From Streptomyces sp. NRRL F-5630 (GTDB lineage: Bacteria > Actinomycetota > Actinomycetes > Streptomycetales > Streptomycetaceae): a stretch of 64,000 nucleotides of DNA. The position numbers and the translations under genes are program-made. The DNA is taken from positions 1-64,000 of the forward strand of contig NZ_JOGO01000011.1 of the NCBI RefSeq assembly GCF_000719475.1, in the 5' to 3' direction. Of this stretch, positions 18,329 to 26,788 are shown in pieces (the first letter of the stretch is position 1; every line of letters starts with the position of its first letter). The notes beneath the pieces were generated by a model, which did no database searches, was not told the origin of the DNA, and worked only from the letters and a program-made list of their open reading frames with translations.

Positions 18329-19069
18329 TCAGTCGTCGCTCTCCCGCGTCACCGTCGCCCCGTCGAGCGCGACCGCCCACTCCGCGTCCTCGGGCCCGGT
18401 CTCCACGCTCCAGTACCCGTTCCGCTCGTCCTCCAGCTCGACCGAGACCACCGTGCCCCGCGCGCCGGCGGCGCGCGCCGCCTTCGCGGCGCTCGTCGTG
18501 CCACTGGTCAGCAGGGCCTTCGCGGTCCGGACGTCGTCGGCCTCGCCGCGCTCCGCCTGCGTGCGAACGACCTTCCCGCTCGACGGCGAGACATCGACGT
18601 GCCGGAGCTTGCCCGAGCGGTCGAGGATCTCGACCTCCCACACGAGGCGCCCGTCCGGGTCGTCGTCGATCTCGGCCGAGACGGCGCGGCCCGGGGTGTG
18701 CGCCAGGGCGGCGGCGAGGGCGTCGGGCGCCGTCAGCTTCCGCGCGGCGGCGGCCTCCGCCTTGTCCTCGGCGGCGTCCTGGGCGCGCTCGCGGGCGTCG
18801 TCGTCGTGACGTGCCGTGTCCTGGCGCGCGTCGTCGTCGCGGTCGTCGCTGTCGCGGTCGTCGCTGTCGCGGCCGGCGTCGTCGCGCGCCGTGCTGTCGT
18901 CGGCGCCGGTACGGGCGTCCTCCGAGCCCTGGTGGCTCGTCGCCTCCGTACCCTTACCGGAGGCCGTGGACGTGCCACCGTCCCCTCCGAGGGACGCGGC
19001 GGCGACTCCGCCGCCGGCCGCGAGGACGACGGCGGCGGCGAGGGCGGCGAACACGGGCTTGCGCTTCAT
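18329..19069 (-). CDS. Secreted PepSY-domain protein
   Basis: 246 residues. Signal peptide at about 1-26 (KRK then a long Ala/Val stretch), then an Asp/Arg/Ser-rich linker to about 110 with DDRD-type repeats. Two PepSY-like modules follow (about 112-175 and 180-246): LTAPDALAAAL and WEVEILDRSGKLRHVDVSPSSGKV are characteristic. PepSY domains are thought to inhibit peptidases or regulate activity at the cell surface. GGAGG lies about 6 nt before ATG 19069. It is divergent from the two-component system at 19187 with only 117 bp between, so it is a likely target or modulator of that system. Confidence 0.85.
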   Translation of the reverse strand: MKRKPVFAALAAAVVLAAGGGVAAASLGGDGGTSTASGKGTEATSHQGSEDARTGADDSTARDDAGRDSDDRDSDDRDDDARQDTARHDDDARERAQDAAEDKAEAAAARKLTAPDALAAALAHTPGRAVSAEIDDDPDGRLVWEVEILDRSGKLRHVDVSPSSGKVVRTQAERGEADDVRTAKALLTSGTTSAAKAARAAGARGTVVSVELEDERNGYWSVETGPEDAEWAVALDGATVTRESDD

Positions 19070-19124
19070 GAGGGACCTCCTGCGAGAACGGGCTCGATGA
19101 CGTGACCCACTCTTGCCCGGGCCG

Positions 19125-19164
19125 CCTGAAGGCTTCCTGAAGCTTCCTGAAGACCGCTTCAGGG
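19125..19164. promoter_or_regulatory. Direct repeats CCTGAAG, putative response-regulator site
   Basis: CCTGAAG occurs at 19125, 19136 and 19146 (spacing 11 and 10 bp) and its complement CTTCAGG at 19158. Helical-turn-spaced direct repeats are the usual binding pattern of OmpR-type regulators. The block lies between the PepSY gene and the OmpR-family gene, so it could control both. Confidence 0.6.
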
Positions 19165-19186
19165 AGGATTTGGCAGGCTGAGCCTC

Positions 19187-19846
19187 ATGCGCCTGCTGAT
19201 CGTGGAGGACGAACGCCGCCTCGCCCGCTCCCTCGCCCTGGGCCTCGGCGCCGAGGGCTACGCCGTGGACATCGCGCACGACGGGACCGAGGGCCTGCGC
19301 TGGGCGACCGAGGGCGGCTACGACCTCATCGTCCTCGACGTCATGCTCCCCGGCATGAACGGCTACCGCGTCTGCGCCGCCCTCCGCGCCGCCGGGGACG
19401 ACACCCCGATCCTCATGCTCACCGCGAAGGACGGCGAGTACGACGAGGCCGAAGGGCTCGACACGGGCGCCGACGACTACCTCACCAAGCCGTTCTCGTA
19501 CGTCGTCCTGCGCGCCCGCCTCAAAGCACTGCTGCGCCGCCGCGCCACCGGGGCACCGCCCGTGCGCGAACTCGGCGCGCTCCGCCTCGACACGGGCGCG
19601 CGCCGCGTCCGCCTCGCGGGCGAGGAGATCCCGCTCACGGCCAAGGAGTACGCGGTGCTCGAACACCTCGTGCTCCGCGCCGGACAGGTCGTCTCCAAGG
19701 CCGACATCCTCGAACACGTCTGGGACTTCGCCTACTCCGGCGACCCGAACATCGTCGAGGTGTACGTCAGCACGCTGCGCCGCAAGCTCGGCGCCGGTCT
19801 CATCCGCACCGTGCGCGGCGCCGGTTACCTCCTGGAGCGCCCGTGA
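19187..19846 (+). CDS. OmpR-family response regulator
   Basis: 219 residues. Receiver domain 1-115 with acidic pocket E7/D8, phospho-acceptor D51, T79 and K101, all canonical. The C-terminal winged helix (about 125-219) contains LTAKEYAVLEHL and VEVYVSTLRRKLG, typical of OmpR/PhoB. Its last codons overlap the kinase start (GTGA), so both are coupled. The CCTGAAG repeats upstream suggest autoregulation together with the PepSY gene. Confidence 0.94.
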   Translation: MRLLIVEDERRLARSLALGLGAEGYAVDIAHDGTEGLRWATEGGYDLIVLDVMLPGMNGYRVCAALRAAGDDTPILMLTAKDGEYDEAEGLDTGADDYLTKPFSYVVLRARLKALLRRRATGAPPVRELGALRLDTGARRVRLAGEEIPLTAKEYAVLEHLVLRAGQVVSKADILEHVWDFAYSGDPNIVEVYVSTLRRKLGAGLIRTVRGAGYLLERP

Positions 19847-21345
19847 GGCGCCTCCTCGGCTCCGTACGGGCGCGGGCCACCGTCGCCGCGACGCTCGTCG
19901 TCGCCGTCGTGCTCGTCGCGGCGGGCACCGCCGTGGTCCTCTCGCTGCGGGCCAACCTCATCGACCGCGCGGGCGCCGACGCCGAGTCCGCCGCGCGCAA
20001 GGTCGCCGCGCGCCTCGCCACCGGCACCGCCTGGGACGCGCTCGACCTCCCCGACGATGACGACGAACCCGTGCAGATCGTCGACGGCACGGGCCGGGTG
20101 CGGGCCGTCAGCGAGGACCTGGAATCCGTCAGCGGCACCGGGACGAGCGGCGTCGAGCCGTCCGCCGGACCCGCCCCCACGCACGGCACGCTCGACGACG
20201 ACGCCCACCTGAGCAGCGGCGAGGCCGTCATCGACGGGGACCGGGGCACGTACCGGTGGGCGGCGGTCGAGGTGCGGCCGGGGGAGAGCGACGACGACTC
20301 CGGGCGCGGGGCGGAGACGGAGGCGGAATCCGAGGCCGATTCCGGGGCCGGGCCCGGGTCCGGGGCGGGGTCCGGCTCTCGGGAGGATGCCGAGGAGGAG
20401 GACGACGACGCGCGGACGTTCACCGTCTTCGCCGGGGCGCCGCTCGACGCCGCGGACAGCGCCGTGCGCACAGCGCTCACCGTCATGCTCATCGGACTGC
20501 CCGTGCTGCTCGCCGTCGTCGCCGCCGTCACCTGGGCAGTGACCCGGCGCGCCCTGCGGCCCGTCGAGGGCATCCGCGCCGAACTCGACGCCATCACGGG
20601 TTCACGCGACCTCGCGCGCCGCGTCCCCGAACCCGCCACGCACGACGAGATCGCCGCCCTGGCCCGCACCACCAACGCGACGCTCGCCGCGCTCGAAGAC
20701 GCCGTCGACAAGCAGCGCCGCTTCGTCGCCGACGCCTCGCACGAACTGCGCAGCCCCATCGCCTCGCTCCGCACCCAGCTCGAAGTGGGCGCCGAGCACC
20801 CGGAGTTGCTCGACCTGGACGGGGCGGTGGAGGACACCGTGCGCCTCCAGCACCTCGCCGCCGACCTGCTGCTCCTCGCCCGGCTCGACGCGGGGGAGCG
20901 GCCCCCCGACCGGCCGGTGCGGCTCGCGGACCTCGTCGCGCGTGAGGCGGCGGAGCACGGCCTGCGCGCCCGGGTCGCACCGGAACGGGCGGACGGCTAC
21001 GAGGTACGCGGCTCGGCACCCCAACTGGGCCGCATCCTCGGCAACCTCCTCGACAACGCCCGCCGCCACGCCCGCACCGAGGTCGGCCTCACGCTGCGCC
21101 AGGACGGTCCCGACGCGGTCGTGACGGTCTCCGACGACGGCCCCGGCGTCCCGCCCGCCGAACGCGAGCGCGTCTTCGAACGCTTCGTCCGTCTCGACGA
21201 CGCCCGCACCCGCGACGAGGGCGGCGCGGGCCTGGGCCTCGCCATCGCCCGCGACGCGGCCCACCGCCACGGCGGCTCCCTGGCGGTGGGCGACCGACCC
21301 GGCGGGGGAGCGGAGTTCGTCCTGCGGCTGCCGTTGGCGGGGTGA
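19843..21345 (+). CDS. Sensor histidine kinase with acidic extracellular insert
   Basis: 500 residues from GTG 19843. TM1 at about 10-32 and TM2 at about 207-230 enclose an extracellular domain of about 175 residues that includes a Glu/Asp/Ser/Gly-rich low-complexity run at about 145-190. A HAMP linker is followed by the dimerisation helix with H300 in DASHELRSP and an ATPase domain with NLLDNARRH, DDGPGVPP and GAGLGLAI. The acidic insert beside a PepSY protein suggests sensing of cations, cationic peptides or envelope state; this is inference. Confidence 0.92.
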   Translation: MRRLLGSVRARATVAATLVVAVVLVAAGTAVVLSLRANLIDRAGADAESAARKVAARLATGTAWDALDLPDDDDEPVQIVDGTGRVRAVSEDLESVSGTGTSGVEPSAGPAPTHGTLDDDAHLSSGEAVIDGDRGTYRWAAVEVRPGESDDDSGRGAETEAESEADSGAGPGSGAGSGSREDAEEEDDDARTFTVFAGAPLDAADSAVRTALTVMLIGLPVLLAVVAAVTWAVTRRALRPVEGIRAELDAITGSRDLARRVPEPATHDEIAALARTTNATLAALEDAVDKQRRFVADASHELRSPIASLRTQLEVGAEHPELLDLDGAVEDTVRLQHLAADLLLLARLDAGERPPDRPVRLADLVAREAAEHGLRARVAPERADGYEVRGSAPQLGRILGNLLDNARRHARTEVGLTLRQDGPDAVVTVSDDGPGVPPAERERVFERFVRLDDARTRDEGGAGLGLAIARDAAHRHGGSLAVGDRPGGGAEFVLRLPLAG

Positions 21346-21739
21346 GGCGAGGCGGTGCGCGACGTGGGCCTCGTGGGGGCGGTCCGGGACGGTGCGTGCC
21401 TCGCGGGAGGGTCTGGCGGCCGGTGGGCGGGGGCACGGAGCGGTGGCGGACGGGTGCCTGGATCGGTGTGGTGGGGCGGGAGGCTGGAGGCCGCACCGTC
21501 CCGGTATCGGCGTCGTCTCTTCTCCCGCCGGACGAGAAAGGCGCTGGGACGGGTGCGCGGGTGCGCGGGTGCACGGCCAGGGAAACGCCGTGGCCTGCGG
21601 GAACCGGGTCGGCCGCCCCCAAGCGGCTCCGCCGTGACGGTGCCGCGCGGGGGCCTCACGCATCGGCCGGAGCGGGGCGTGACCGGCGAGGTGTGCGCGG
21701 CGATACGGCCGGGGGCCGGTCGGCGGGCGCGCGCCTGGA
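21346..21739. other. Intergenic 394 bp, nothing identified
   Basis: G-rich gap between the convergent kinase and MarR genes. No clean terminator or short gene was seen. Confidence 0.45.
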
Positions 21740-22228
21740 TCAGCGAGCCTCGCGTACCTCGCGCAGCCCCTCGGCGATCGGCTGGAGGAACGCGTGCAGC
21801 GTCGTGAGCTGCTCGGGCGTGAGCCGGTCGATGAAGTGGCGGCGCACGGAGGCCACGTGGTGCGGGGCGACCTCGCGCATCGTCGTCAGACCCGGCCCGG
21901 TGAGCACGGCGAAGAGGCCGCGCCGGTCGGACTCGCAGTTCTCCCGGCGCACCAGACCGGCCTTCTCCAGGCGGGTGATCTGGTGCGAGAGACGGCTCTT
22001 GGACTGGAGCGTGGCGGCGGCCAGATCACTCATCCGCATCCGGTGCCCCTCGGCCTCCGAGAGGTTCACCAGGATCTCGTAGTCGTTCATCGTGAGCCCG
22101 AACGGCTGGAGATCCCGTTCGAGCTGATGAGTGAGGAGCCGGTTCACTTCCAGGTGCGTGCGCCAGGCGGACTGCTCGTCCTGGCTGAGCCACGGCGTGG
22201 TCTCGCCCGTCGTCTTCTCCGTGTCCAT
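21740..22228 (-). CDS. MarR-family regulator (DptR3/SCO5405-like)
   Basis: 162 residues, a winged-helix MarR repressor. The recognition region ATLQSKSRLSHQITRLE and the wing ENCESDRRGLFAVLT are at about 72-112. The place near a two-component system resembles S. coelicolor SCO5405, the homologue of DptR3, reported to influence antibiotic production and development; that identity is from synteny memory. There is no ribosome site upstream, and TAGAAT lies 6 nt before the ATG, so the mRNA is probably leaderless. Confidence 0.88.
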   Translation of the reverse strand: MDTEKTTGETTPWLSQDEQSAWRTHLEVNRLLTHQLERDLQPFGLTMNDYEILVNLSEAEGHRMRMSDLAAATLQSKSRLSHQITRLEKAGLVRRENCESDRRGLFAVLTGPGLTTMREVAPHHVASVRRHFIDRLTPEQLTTLHAFLQPIAEGLREVREAR

Positions 22229-22240
22229 GAAGACATTCTA
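22229..22240 (-). promoter_or_regulatory. -10 element for a leaderless marR transcript
   Basis: TAGAAT on the minus strand (22240-22235) ends 6 nt before the ATG at 22228. The upstream AT-rich stretch lacks a strong -35 match. Confidence 0.5.
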
Positions 22241-22456
22241 CCGAAGAAGTTGAAAACCGAACGAAACCCTTGAGGTGAGCTGCCCCACGAGCCGCCACCC
22301 TAACCCGGCATCCCCGTCCCACCGCCTCGCTCACTCCGCGCGCCGCGCGGCCGCCGACCCCACGCGGCCCGCCGACCGAGCGCGGCCCACCCGACGCCGT
22401 GCCGCCTGCGCGCCGCCGTGCCGCCCGACCGCCGACCCCGTGCCACGCCTGAGCCG

Positions 22457-23290
22457 TCACAAGCCGAACCTCCGCTGGATGTCCCCCAACTGCCCCGGCA
22501 TCCGGGGCAGTCCTTGGCCCCCGCCCCCGCCCACGCCGCCGCCCGGCGCGTGGCCGGGCATGCCGGGGCGGCCCGGGGCCCCGCCGCCCGGGACCCCCGG
22601 CTCGGCGGGGGCCGTGCCGATGTCCTTCTCGGCCATGAGCTGCTCGCTCGACTGGAGGAGCACGGTTCCGGCCCCGACGAACTCGAACTGGTGCTCCTCG
22701 CCGGAGGCGCCGCCGAGCCCGGTGAGGGCGCGGACGCCCCCGAGGAAACCGCTCAGGTAGCCGTGGTCGTAGTGGTGGCACGGCGAGGGGCAGTCCGCCC
22801 AGCCCACGAGCGCCTGCGGGTCGACGCGCAGCGGCGGCTCCATGAAGACGACGGGGCCGTTGGAGGCGGCGATGAACTTCCCCGTGCCGATCAGGGTCAG
22901 GAAGCCGGGCACGATCGACTGCTTGAGCGCGAGGCTCGGCTCGTACGCGAGGAGGTTGCCCGAGCGGACCGTGAGGTTGCCGTCCTCCAGGTCGAAGCTG
23001 TTGACGTCGAAGGCCCGGTCCGCGAGGAGCATCTTCCCCTCGCCCTCCGCCACGACCCAGTCGCTCGCGTGCAACGGCGAGTGGAAACTCGTCCGCAGCA
23101 GCCGGTCGAAGCGCCCGCTGCCGATCCCGTCGAAGGAGATCCGCCCGTAGTAGGCGATCATCTTCCCCTTCTGGAGGAACCACTGGGAGCCCCGCAACTC
23201 CACGCAGAACGTGTAGGCGTTGACGTTGTCGTCCGACGGCAGCGTCTGCGGGTCGAGGACGGGAGTGCCGTCAGGGACGAGCGGGTTCAC
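22457..23290 (-). CDS. AIM24-family protein (third of trio)
   Basis: 277 residues from GTG 23290, whose GTGA overlaps the stop of the previous gene. AIM24 (DUF124) proteins form a beta-sandwich related to the TRAP-like fold; the bacterial role is unknown. Visible family features are repeated beta hairpins with GKMIAYYGRISFDG, VRSGNLLAYEPSL and RVDPQALVGW. A Gly/Pro-rich tail of about 50 residues (GMPGHAPGGGVGGGGG) is unique to this copy. A CPSPCHHYDHGY stretch at about 165-178 is a possible metal-binding site not present in the other two. Confidence 0.85.
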   Translation of the reverse strand: MNPLVPDGTPVLDPQTLPSDDNVNAYTFCVELRGSQWFLQKGKMIAYYGRISFDGIGSGRFDRLLRTSFHSPLHASDWVVAEGEGKMLLADRAFDVNSFDLEDGNLTVRSGNLLAYEPSLALKQSIVPGFLTLIGTGKFIAASNGPVVFMEPPLRVDPQALVGWADCPSPCHHYDHGYLSGFLGGVRALTGLGGASGEEHQFEFVGAGTVLLQSSEQLMAEKDIGTAPAEPGVPGGGAPGRPGMPGHAPGGGVGGGGGQGLPRMPGQLGDIQRRFGL

Positions 23291-23937
23291 AGCTTCTCCT
23301 CCGATGCCTGCACGAAGACCGCGCCCTGTCCCGACAACTCCAGCTGGAACGCCTCGCCCGAGCCCCGACCCACCATGTCCCGCCAGCCGAGGGCCGTGGA
23401 CAGCTTGTTCCGTACCTCGCCGTAGTGCGCCACGTACGCCTGCGGATCGACGTGCACGGGGCGCCCGGGCGTGATCGGCAGCTCGATGACCCCGCCGTGC
23501 GCCATCACCGCGACGGCGCCGTGTCCCTTGAGCGTCGTCGTGAAGAGGCCCTGGCCCGTCACCTGGCCGCGCACCATCCCCATCACGCCGCCCTGCGCGC
23601 CGAGGAAGAGCGTGCCCTGCTGGAGCGAGCCGTCGAAGGCGAGCAGCCGGTCCGCCTCGACGCACAGCGTGTCGCCCGACAGCGTGACGACCTGGACGTG
23701 GTGCCCGCCGTGCCCGAAGAGGACCGTCCCGTGGCCCTCCACCGTCATGAGCGGCGTCGCCTCCCCCGCGACCCGCCGCCCGATCATCGACATGACCCCG
23801 CCCTGACCACCGCCCACGTTCGGCGTGAAGCTCACCTCGCCCCGGTACGCGAGCATCGCGCCCCGCTGGCTGAAGAGCCGCTGCCCCGGCAGCACCTGCG
23901 CCTCGACCATCTTCGAGTTGATCTCCCTGAACGGCAT
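23287..23937 (-). CDS. AIM24-family protein (second of trio)
   Basis: 216 residues from ATG 23937, overlapping the previous gene's stop by one base (TGATG). Beta-rich, with GAMLAYRGEVSFTPN, DRLLAFDGSLQQGTLF, GQGLFTTTLKGHG and HVDPQAYVAHYGEV. The last two motifs are almost the same as in the gene at 23937-24575, so the two are close paralogues. No signal peptide or membrane helix; probably cytoplasmic or peripheral to the membrane. Confidence 0.88.
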   Translation of the reverse strand: MPFREINSKMVEAQVLPGQRLFSQRGAMLAYRGEVSFTPNVGGGQGGVMSMIGRRVAGEATPLMTVEGHGTVLFGHGGHHVQVVTLSGDTLCVEADRLLAFDGSLQQGTLFLGAQGGVMGMVRGQVTGQGLFTTTLKGHGAVAVMAHGGVIELPITPGRPVHVDPQAYVAHYGEVRNKLSTALGWRDMVGRGSGEAFQLELSGQGAVFVQASEEKL

Positions 23938-24575
23938 CAGAGGTCACCCCCGAACGTCTTCCGCTCGCTGGGCTGCACCCACACGACGCCCTCGCCCTCG
24001 AAGCGGATCTGGAACGCCTCGCCGCCCCCCTCGCCCATCACTGTGCGGAAGTTGACGCCGGACTGGAAGTGCTGGCGCAACTGTCCCTGGTGTGCCACGT
24101 AGGCGCCCGGGTCGACCTGGAGCGGGTACGCGGAACTGACCCGCAGCGCCATCGCGGGCCCGTCCGAGAGCAGCGCCGCCTGGCCGCTCCCCTCGACCGT
24201 CGTCGTGAAGAGCCCCTGCCCCTGGCTCGCCCCGCGCAGGCCCGTGAACGTCGTCCCCGTCCGCAACCCGGCGTCCGTGCACAGCAGGTTGCTCGCTTCC
24301 ACGTACAGCGTCTCGCCGCGCAGGCTCACCACGCTGATCTCCGTCGCCCGGTCCGCGAACCAGCACGTGCCCTCGCCGCGCACCTCCATCACCTCCATCC
24401 GCTCCCCGGTGAGCCGGCGCGTGACCACGCCGCGCAGGCCGTCGCCGCCGCCGGAGAGCTTCTTGAAGTTCATCCGGCCGTCGTACGCGACCATCGAGCC
24501 GTTCTTCGCCCGCACGGCATCGCCGGTGAGCTGGACGGCGAGCACTTTGCTGCCCTGGAGTCGGAGGTGAGCCAC
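23937..24575 (-). CDS. AIM24-family protein (first of trio)
   Basis: 212 residues from GTG 24575 (MAHLRLQGSKV). Contains GSMVAYDGRMNFKK, GQGLFTTTVEGSG and QVDPGAYVAHQGQL, shared with the second trio member. First gene of a tightly overlapping three-gene unit, which implies production in fixed ratio and perhaps a hetero-oligomer. It is divergent from the DUF3817 gene at 24949. The frame is open far upstream, but that part has no family match. Confidence 0.86.
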   Translation of the reverse strand: MAHLRLQGSKVLAVQLTGDAVRAKNGSMVAYDGRMNFKKLSGGGDGLRGVVTRRLTGERMEVMEVRGEGTCWFADRATEISVVSLRGETLYVEASNLLCTDAGLRTGTTFTGLRGASQGQGLFTTTVEGSGQAALLSDGPAMALRVSSAYPLQVDPGAYVAHQGQLRQHFQSGVNFRTVMGEGGGEAFQIRFEGEGVVWVQPSERKTFGGDL

Positions 24576-24948
24576 GCCTTCGAAGGTACTGGGCGCCGGG
24601 CGCCCCCGGGAGCCGTTTCGACCCTGAACCGTCCCGGAGATCCGACCCCGAGAGACCTCAGGGGCGCGCAAGGCGCCGGGTGCGGAGCGCGAGGCGCCCC
24701 GGCGGGCGAGGCGCCCCGGCGGCGTGCGCGTGGGACAAGTGCGCCCCCGCTCCCGCCCGTCCGGGCAGGGGAACGCGCGGGGTGTGCCGACGGCGTGAGG
24801 AGAGCCACCCCACCCCCGTCCCTTCCCGCCCCGGCGGGCTGCGAGAATGAGGCAGCTTGTGCGCGCGTTCACAAGATCGTGTGAGAGCGTGCCCGGGCGT
24901 CCCCATCCCGTCCGCTCCGTCCTGCCCCCCGACCGAAAGTTCCGCGCC
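24576..24948. other. Divergent intergenic 373 bp
   Basis: It separates the AIM24 trio from the DUF3817 gene. It holds a 15-bp direct repeat GAGGCGCCCCGGCGG at 24691 and 24708 (2-bp spacer) and the inverted repeat at 24869-24884. No gene was recognised. Confidence 0.55.
24869..24884. promoter_or_regulatory. Inverted repeat TCACA-N6-TGTGA
   Basis: A perfect 5-bp inverted repeat with 6-nt spacer AGATCG, 64 bp upstream of the DUF3817 start. It has operator-like geometry but is the reverse arrangement of the CRP consensus, so CRP is not claimed. Confidence 0.4.
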
Positions 24949-25293
24949 GTGGACATCAAGACAGCCTCCGCCCTCCGCCGCCTCCGCCTGGTCTCGGCCC
25001 CCGAGGCGGTCTCCTTCCTCCTCCTGCTCGTCTGCTCGATCCTCAAGCGCACCACCGACTTCAACGCCGTACCGGTCATGGGCATGATCCACGGCGTCCT
25101 CTTCGTCCTCTACGTGATCTTCTGGCTCGACGCCTGGAACCGCGCCAAGTGGTCCGCCGGGCGCGGCATCCTCTACTTCATCCTCTCCGTCCTGCCCACC
25201 GGCGGCTTCTTCGCCGAGCGCAAGCTCCGGCGCGAGGCCGAGGACGCGGTCATCGCCGGCCGCGCCCGTCGCGAAGGGATCGTGAACGCGTGA
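24949..25293 (+). CDS. DUF3817 integral membrane protein (copy A)
   Basis: 114 residues from GTG 24949 ([20 protein letters not shown]). Three hydrophobic helices: about 18-37, 48-70 and 82-98, with the family signature [14 protein letters not shown] and [27 protein letters not shown]. The start is set by family length; a frame open to ATG 24847 exists and no clear Shine-Dalgarno precedes the GTG, so the exact start is uncertain. The stop overlaps the next gene (GTGA). Function unknown. Confidence 0.8.
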   Translation: MDIKTASALRRLRLVSAPEAVSFLLLLVCSILKRTTDFNAVPVMGMIHGVLFVLYVIFWLDAWNRAKWSAGRGILYFILSVLPTGGFFAERKLRREAEDAVIAGRARREGIVNA

Positions 25294-25598
25294 TCGTCGC
25301 CTTCTCCGTCTCCCCGCTCGGCGTCGGCGAGGAGGTCGGCGAGTACGTGGCCGAAGCGGTCCGCGTCGTCCGCGAATCCGGCCTGCCGCACCGCACCGAC
25401 GCGATGTTCACGAGCATCGAGGGCGAGTGGGACGAGGTCATGGACGTCGTCAAGCGCGCCACGGCCGCCGTCGAGGCCCGCAGCCCCCGGGTGTCGCTCG
25501 TCCTCAAGGCCGACATCCGCCCCGGCGTCGAGGACGGTCTCACCCGCAAGGTGGAGACGATCGACCGCATCCTGGGCGAGAACGAGCCGGCGTCCTGA
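25290..25598 (+). CDS. MTH1187-family thiamine-binding-like protein
   Basis: 102 residues from GTG 25290. A small ferredoxin-like-fold protein of the MTH1187/YkoF type: starts [20 protein letters not shown] and contains [19 protein letters not shown] and [13 protein letters not shown], all family landmarks. Related proteins bind thiamine or HMP, but a role in this organism is not established. It is translationally coupled to the DUF3817 gene, so the pair may handle one small molecule at the membrane. Confidence 0.86.
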   Translation: MIVAFSVSPLGVGEEVGEYVAEAVRVVRESGLPHRTDAMFTSIEGEWDEVMDVVKRATAAVEARSPRVSLVLKADIRPGVEDGLTRKVETIDRILGENEPAS

Positions 25599-25679
25599 GC
25601 CCGTCTGTCCCCCCGTCCGGGCCCCGCCGCGTGCGCGCGACGGGGCCCGGACGCCCGAGGGCCGAAGGATGAGACGGGG

Positions 25680-25716
25680 CTGACCACGATATGACCGGCC
25701 GGTAGGGTCGGGGGCG
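25680..25716 (+). promoter_or_regulatory. Leaderless marR promoter with overlapping palindrome
   Basis: CTGACC (25680-25685), a 17-bp spacer and TAGGGT (25703-25708) place the transcription start at or next to the GTG at 25716, with no ribosome site. The perfect palindrome ACCGGCCGGT (25694-25703) runs into the -10, well placed for autorepression by MarR. Confidence 0.65.
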
Positions 25717-26222
25717 TGCCGAAGCCGCTCAGCCTCTCCTTCGACCCGATCGCCCGCGCGGATGACTCCTGGCGGCAGCGCTGGGGACACGTTCCCTCGA
25801 TGCCTGCCATCACCTCGATCATGCGGGCCCAGCAGATCCTCCTCGCCGAGGTCGACGCCGTCGTCAAGCCGTACGGGCTGACCTTCGCGCGCTACGAGGC
25901 GCTGGTGCTGCTCACCTTCTCCAAGGCGGGTGAGCTGCCGATGTCGAAGATAGGCGAGCGGCTCATGGTCCACCCGACCTCGGTGACCAACACCGTCGAC
26001 CGGCTCGTGCGCTCCGGCCTCGTCGCCAAGCGCCCCAACCCGCAGGACGGGCGCGGCACCCTCGCCTCCATCACGCCCAAGGGCCGCGAGGTCGTCGAGG
26101 CGGCGACGAAGGACCTGATGGACATGGATTTCGGCCTCGGCGCCTACGACGCCGAGGAGTGCGCGGAGATCTTCGCGCTGCTGCGCCCGCTGCGCGTCGC
26201 GGCCGGCGACTTCGAGGACTGA
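25716..26222 (+). CDS. MarR-family transcriptional regulator
   Basis: 168 residues from GTG 25716. Winged helix at about 60-115: MSKIGERLMVHPTSVTNTVDRL, then the wing with PNPQDGRGTLASITPKG (the DxR feature of MarR). The N-terminal extension with DSWRQRWG is shared by the actinobacterial subgroup. In S. coelicolor, as I recall, this regulator and the next membrane protein precede icmA (isobutyryl-CoA mutase); here an SDR gene is found instead. Probably autoregulated through the palindrome over its promoter. Confidence 0.9.
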   Translation: MPKPLSLSFDPIARADDSWRQRWGHVPSMPAITSIMRAQQILLAEVDAVVKPYGLTFARYEALVLLTFSKAGELPMSKIGERLMVHPTSVTNTVDRLVRSGLVAKRPNPQDGRGTLASITPKGREVVEAATKDLMDMDFGLGAYDAEECAEIFALLRPLRVAAGDFED

Positions 26223-26353
26223 GCCCCTGACGACCGGCGGGAGCGACCGGCGGGACCGACCGTCTGGACCGGCCGGAGGGCCCGACCGATACGGCTGACC
26301 AGCGACTTCGCGGGTGCCCCCGCCCCGCGTACCGTTCGCCCGATCCGCCCGGT

Positions 26354-26365
26354 TAGGCTCCCCCC
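26354..26365 (+). promoter_or_regulatory. -10 element for a leaderless DUF3817 transcript
   Basis: TAGGCT (26354-26359) lies 6 nt before ATG 26366 with only a C-run between, and there is no ribosome site. No good -35. Confidence 0.45.
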
Positions 26366-26746
26366 ATGAAGAAGAGCGTGCTGACCCGCTACCGCGTGAT
26401 GGCCTACGTCACCGGTGTGCTGCTGGTCCTGCTGACCCTCGGTGTCATCGCCAAGTACGTGCTCGACATCGACGGCGCCTCCGGCCCGACCCGGGTGATC
26501 GCCATCGCCCACGGCTGGCTCTACGTCGTCTACCTCGTCGTGGCCTTCGACCTCGGCTCCAAGGCGAAGTGGAAGGTCGGCAAGCAGCTGTGGGTGCTGA
26601 TCGCGGGCACGATCCCCACGGCCGCGTTCTTCGTCGAGCGCAGCATCACCCCTGAGCTGGAGGCCAAGGTCGCGGCCCAGGAGGCCAGGGCCGTCCCCGC
26701 CGCCCGGACCGCCGCAGGGGCGGGCGCCGAGGCCGAGAAGAGCTGA
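26366..26746 (+). CDS. DUF3817 integral membrane protein (copy B)
   Basis: 126 residues. Three hydrophobic segments (about 10-32, 43-62, 74-90) with AIAHGWLYVVYLVVAF and KVGKQLWVLIAGTIPTAAFFVERSI, aligning with copy A at 24949-25293. The C-terminal 30 residues are Ala-rich. It follows the MarR gene by 143 bp and seems to have its own leaderless promoter. Two paralogues within 1.5 kb flanking a MarR gene suggest a shared regulon. Confidence 0.86.
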   Translation: MKKSVLTRYRVMAYVTGVLLVLLTLGVIAKYVLDIDGASGPTRVIAIAHGWLYVVYLVVAFDLGSKAKWKVGKQLWVLIAGTIPTAAFFVERSITPELEAKVAAQEARAVPAARTAAGAGAEAEKS

Positions 26747-26788
26747 GCCCGGACCGGCGACAGCCCCCGCACGGGCCCCGAGCCGTAC

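Noticed and set aside
24869..24884. CRP binding site
   Set aside because: The arms are TCACA...TGTGA, the reverse order of the CRP consensus TGTGA...TCACA.
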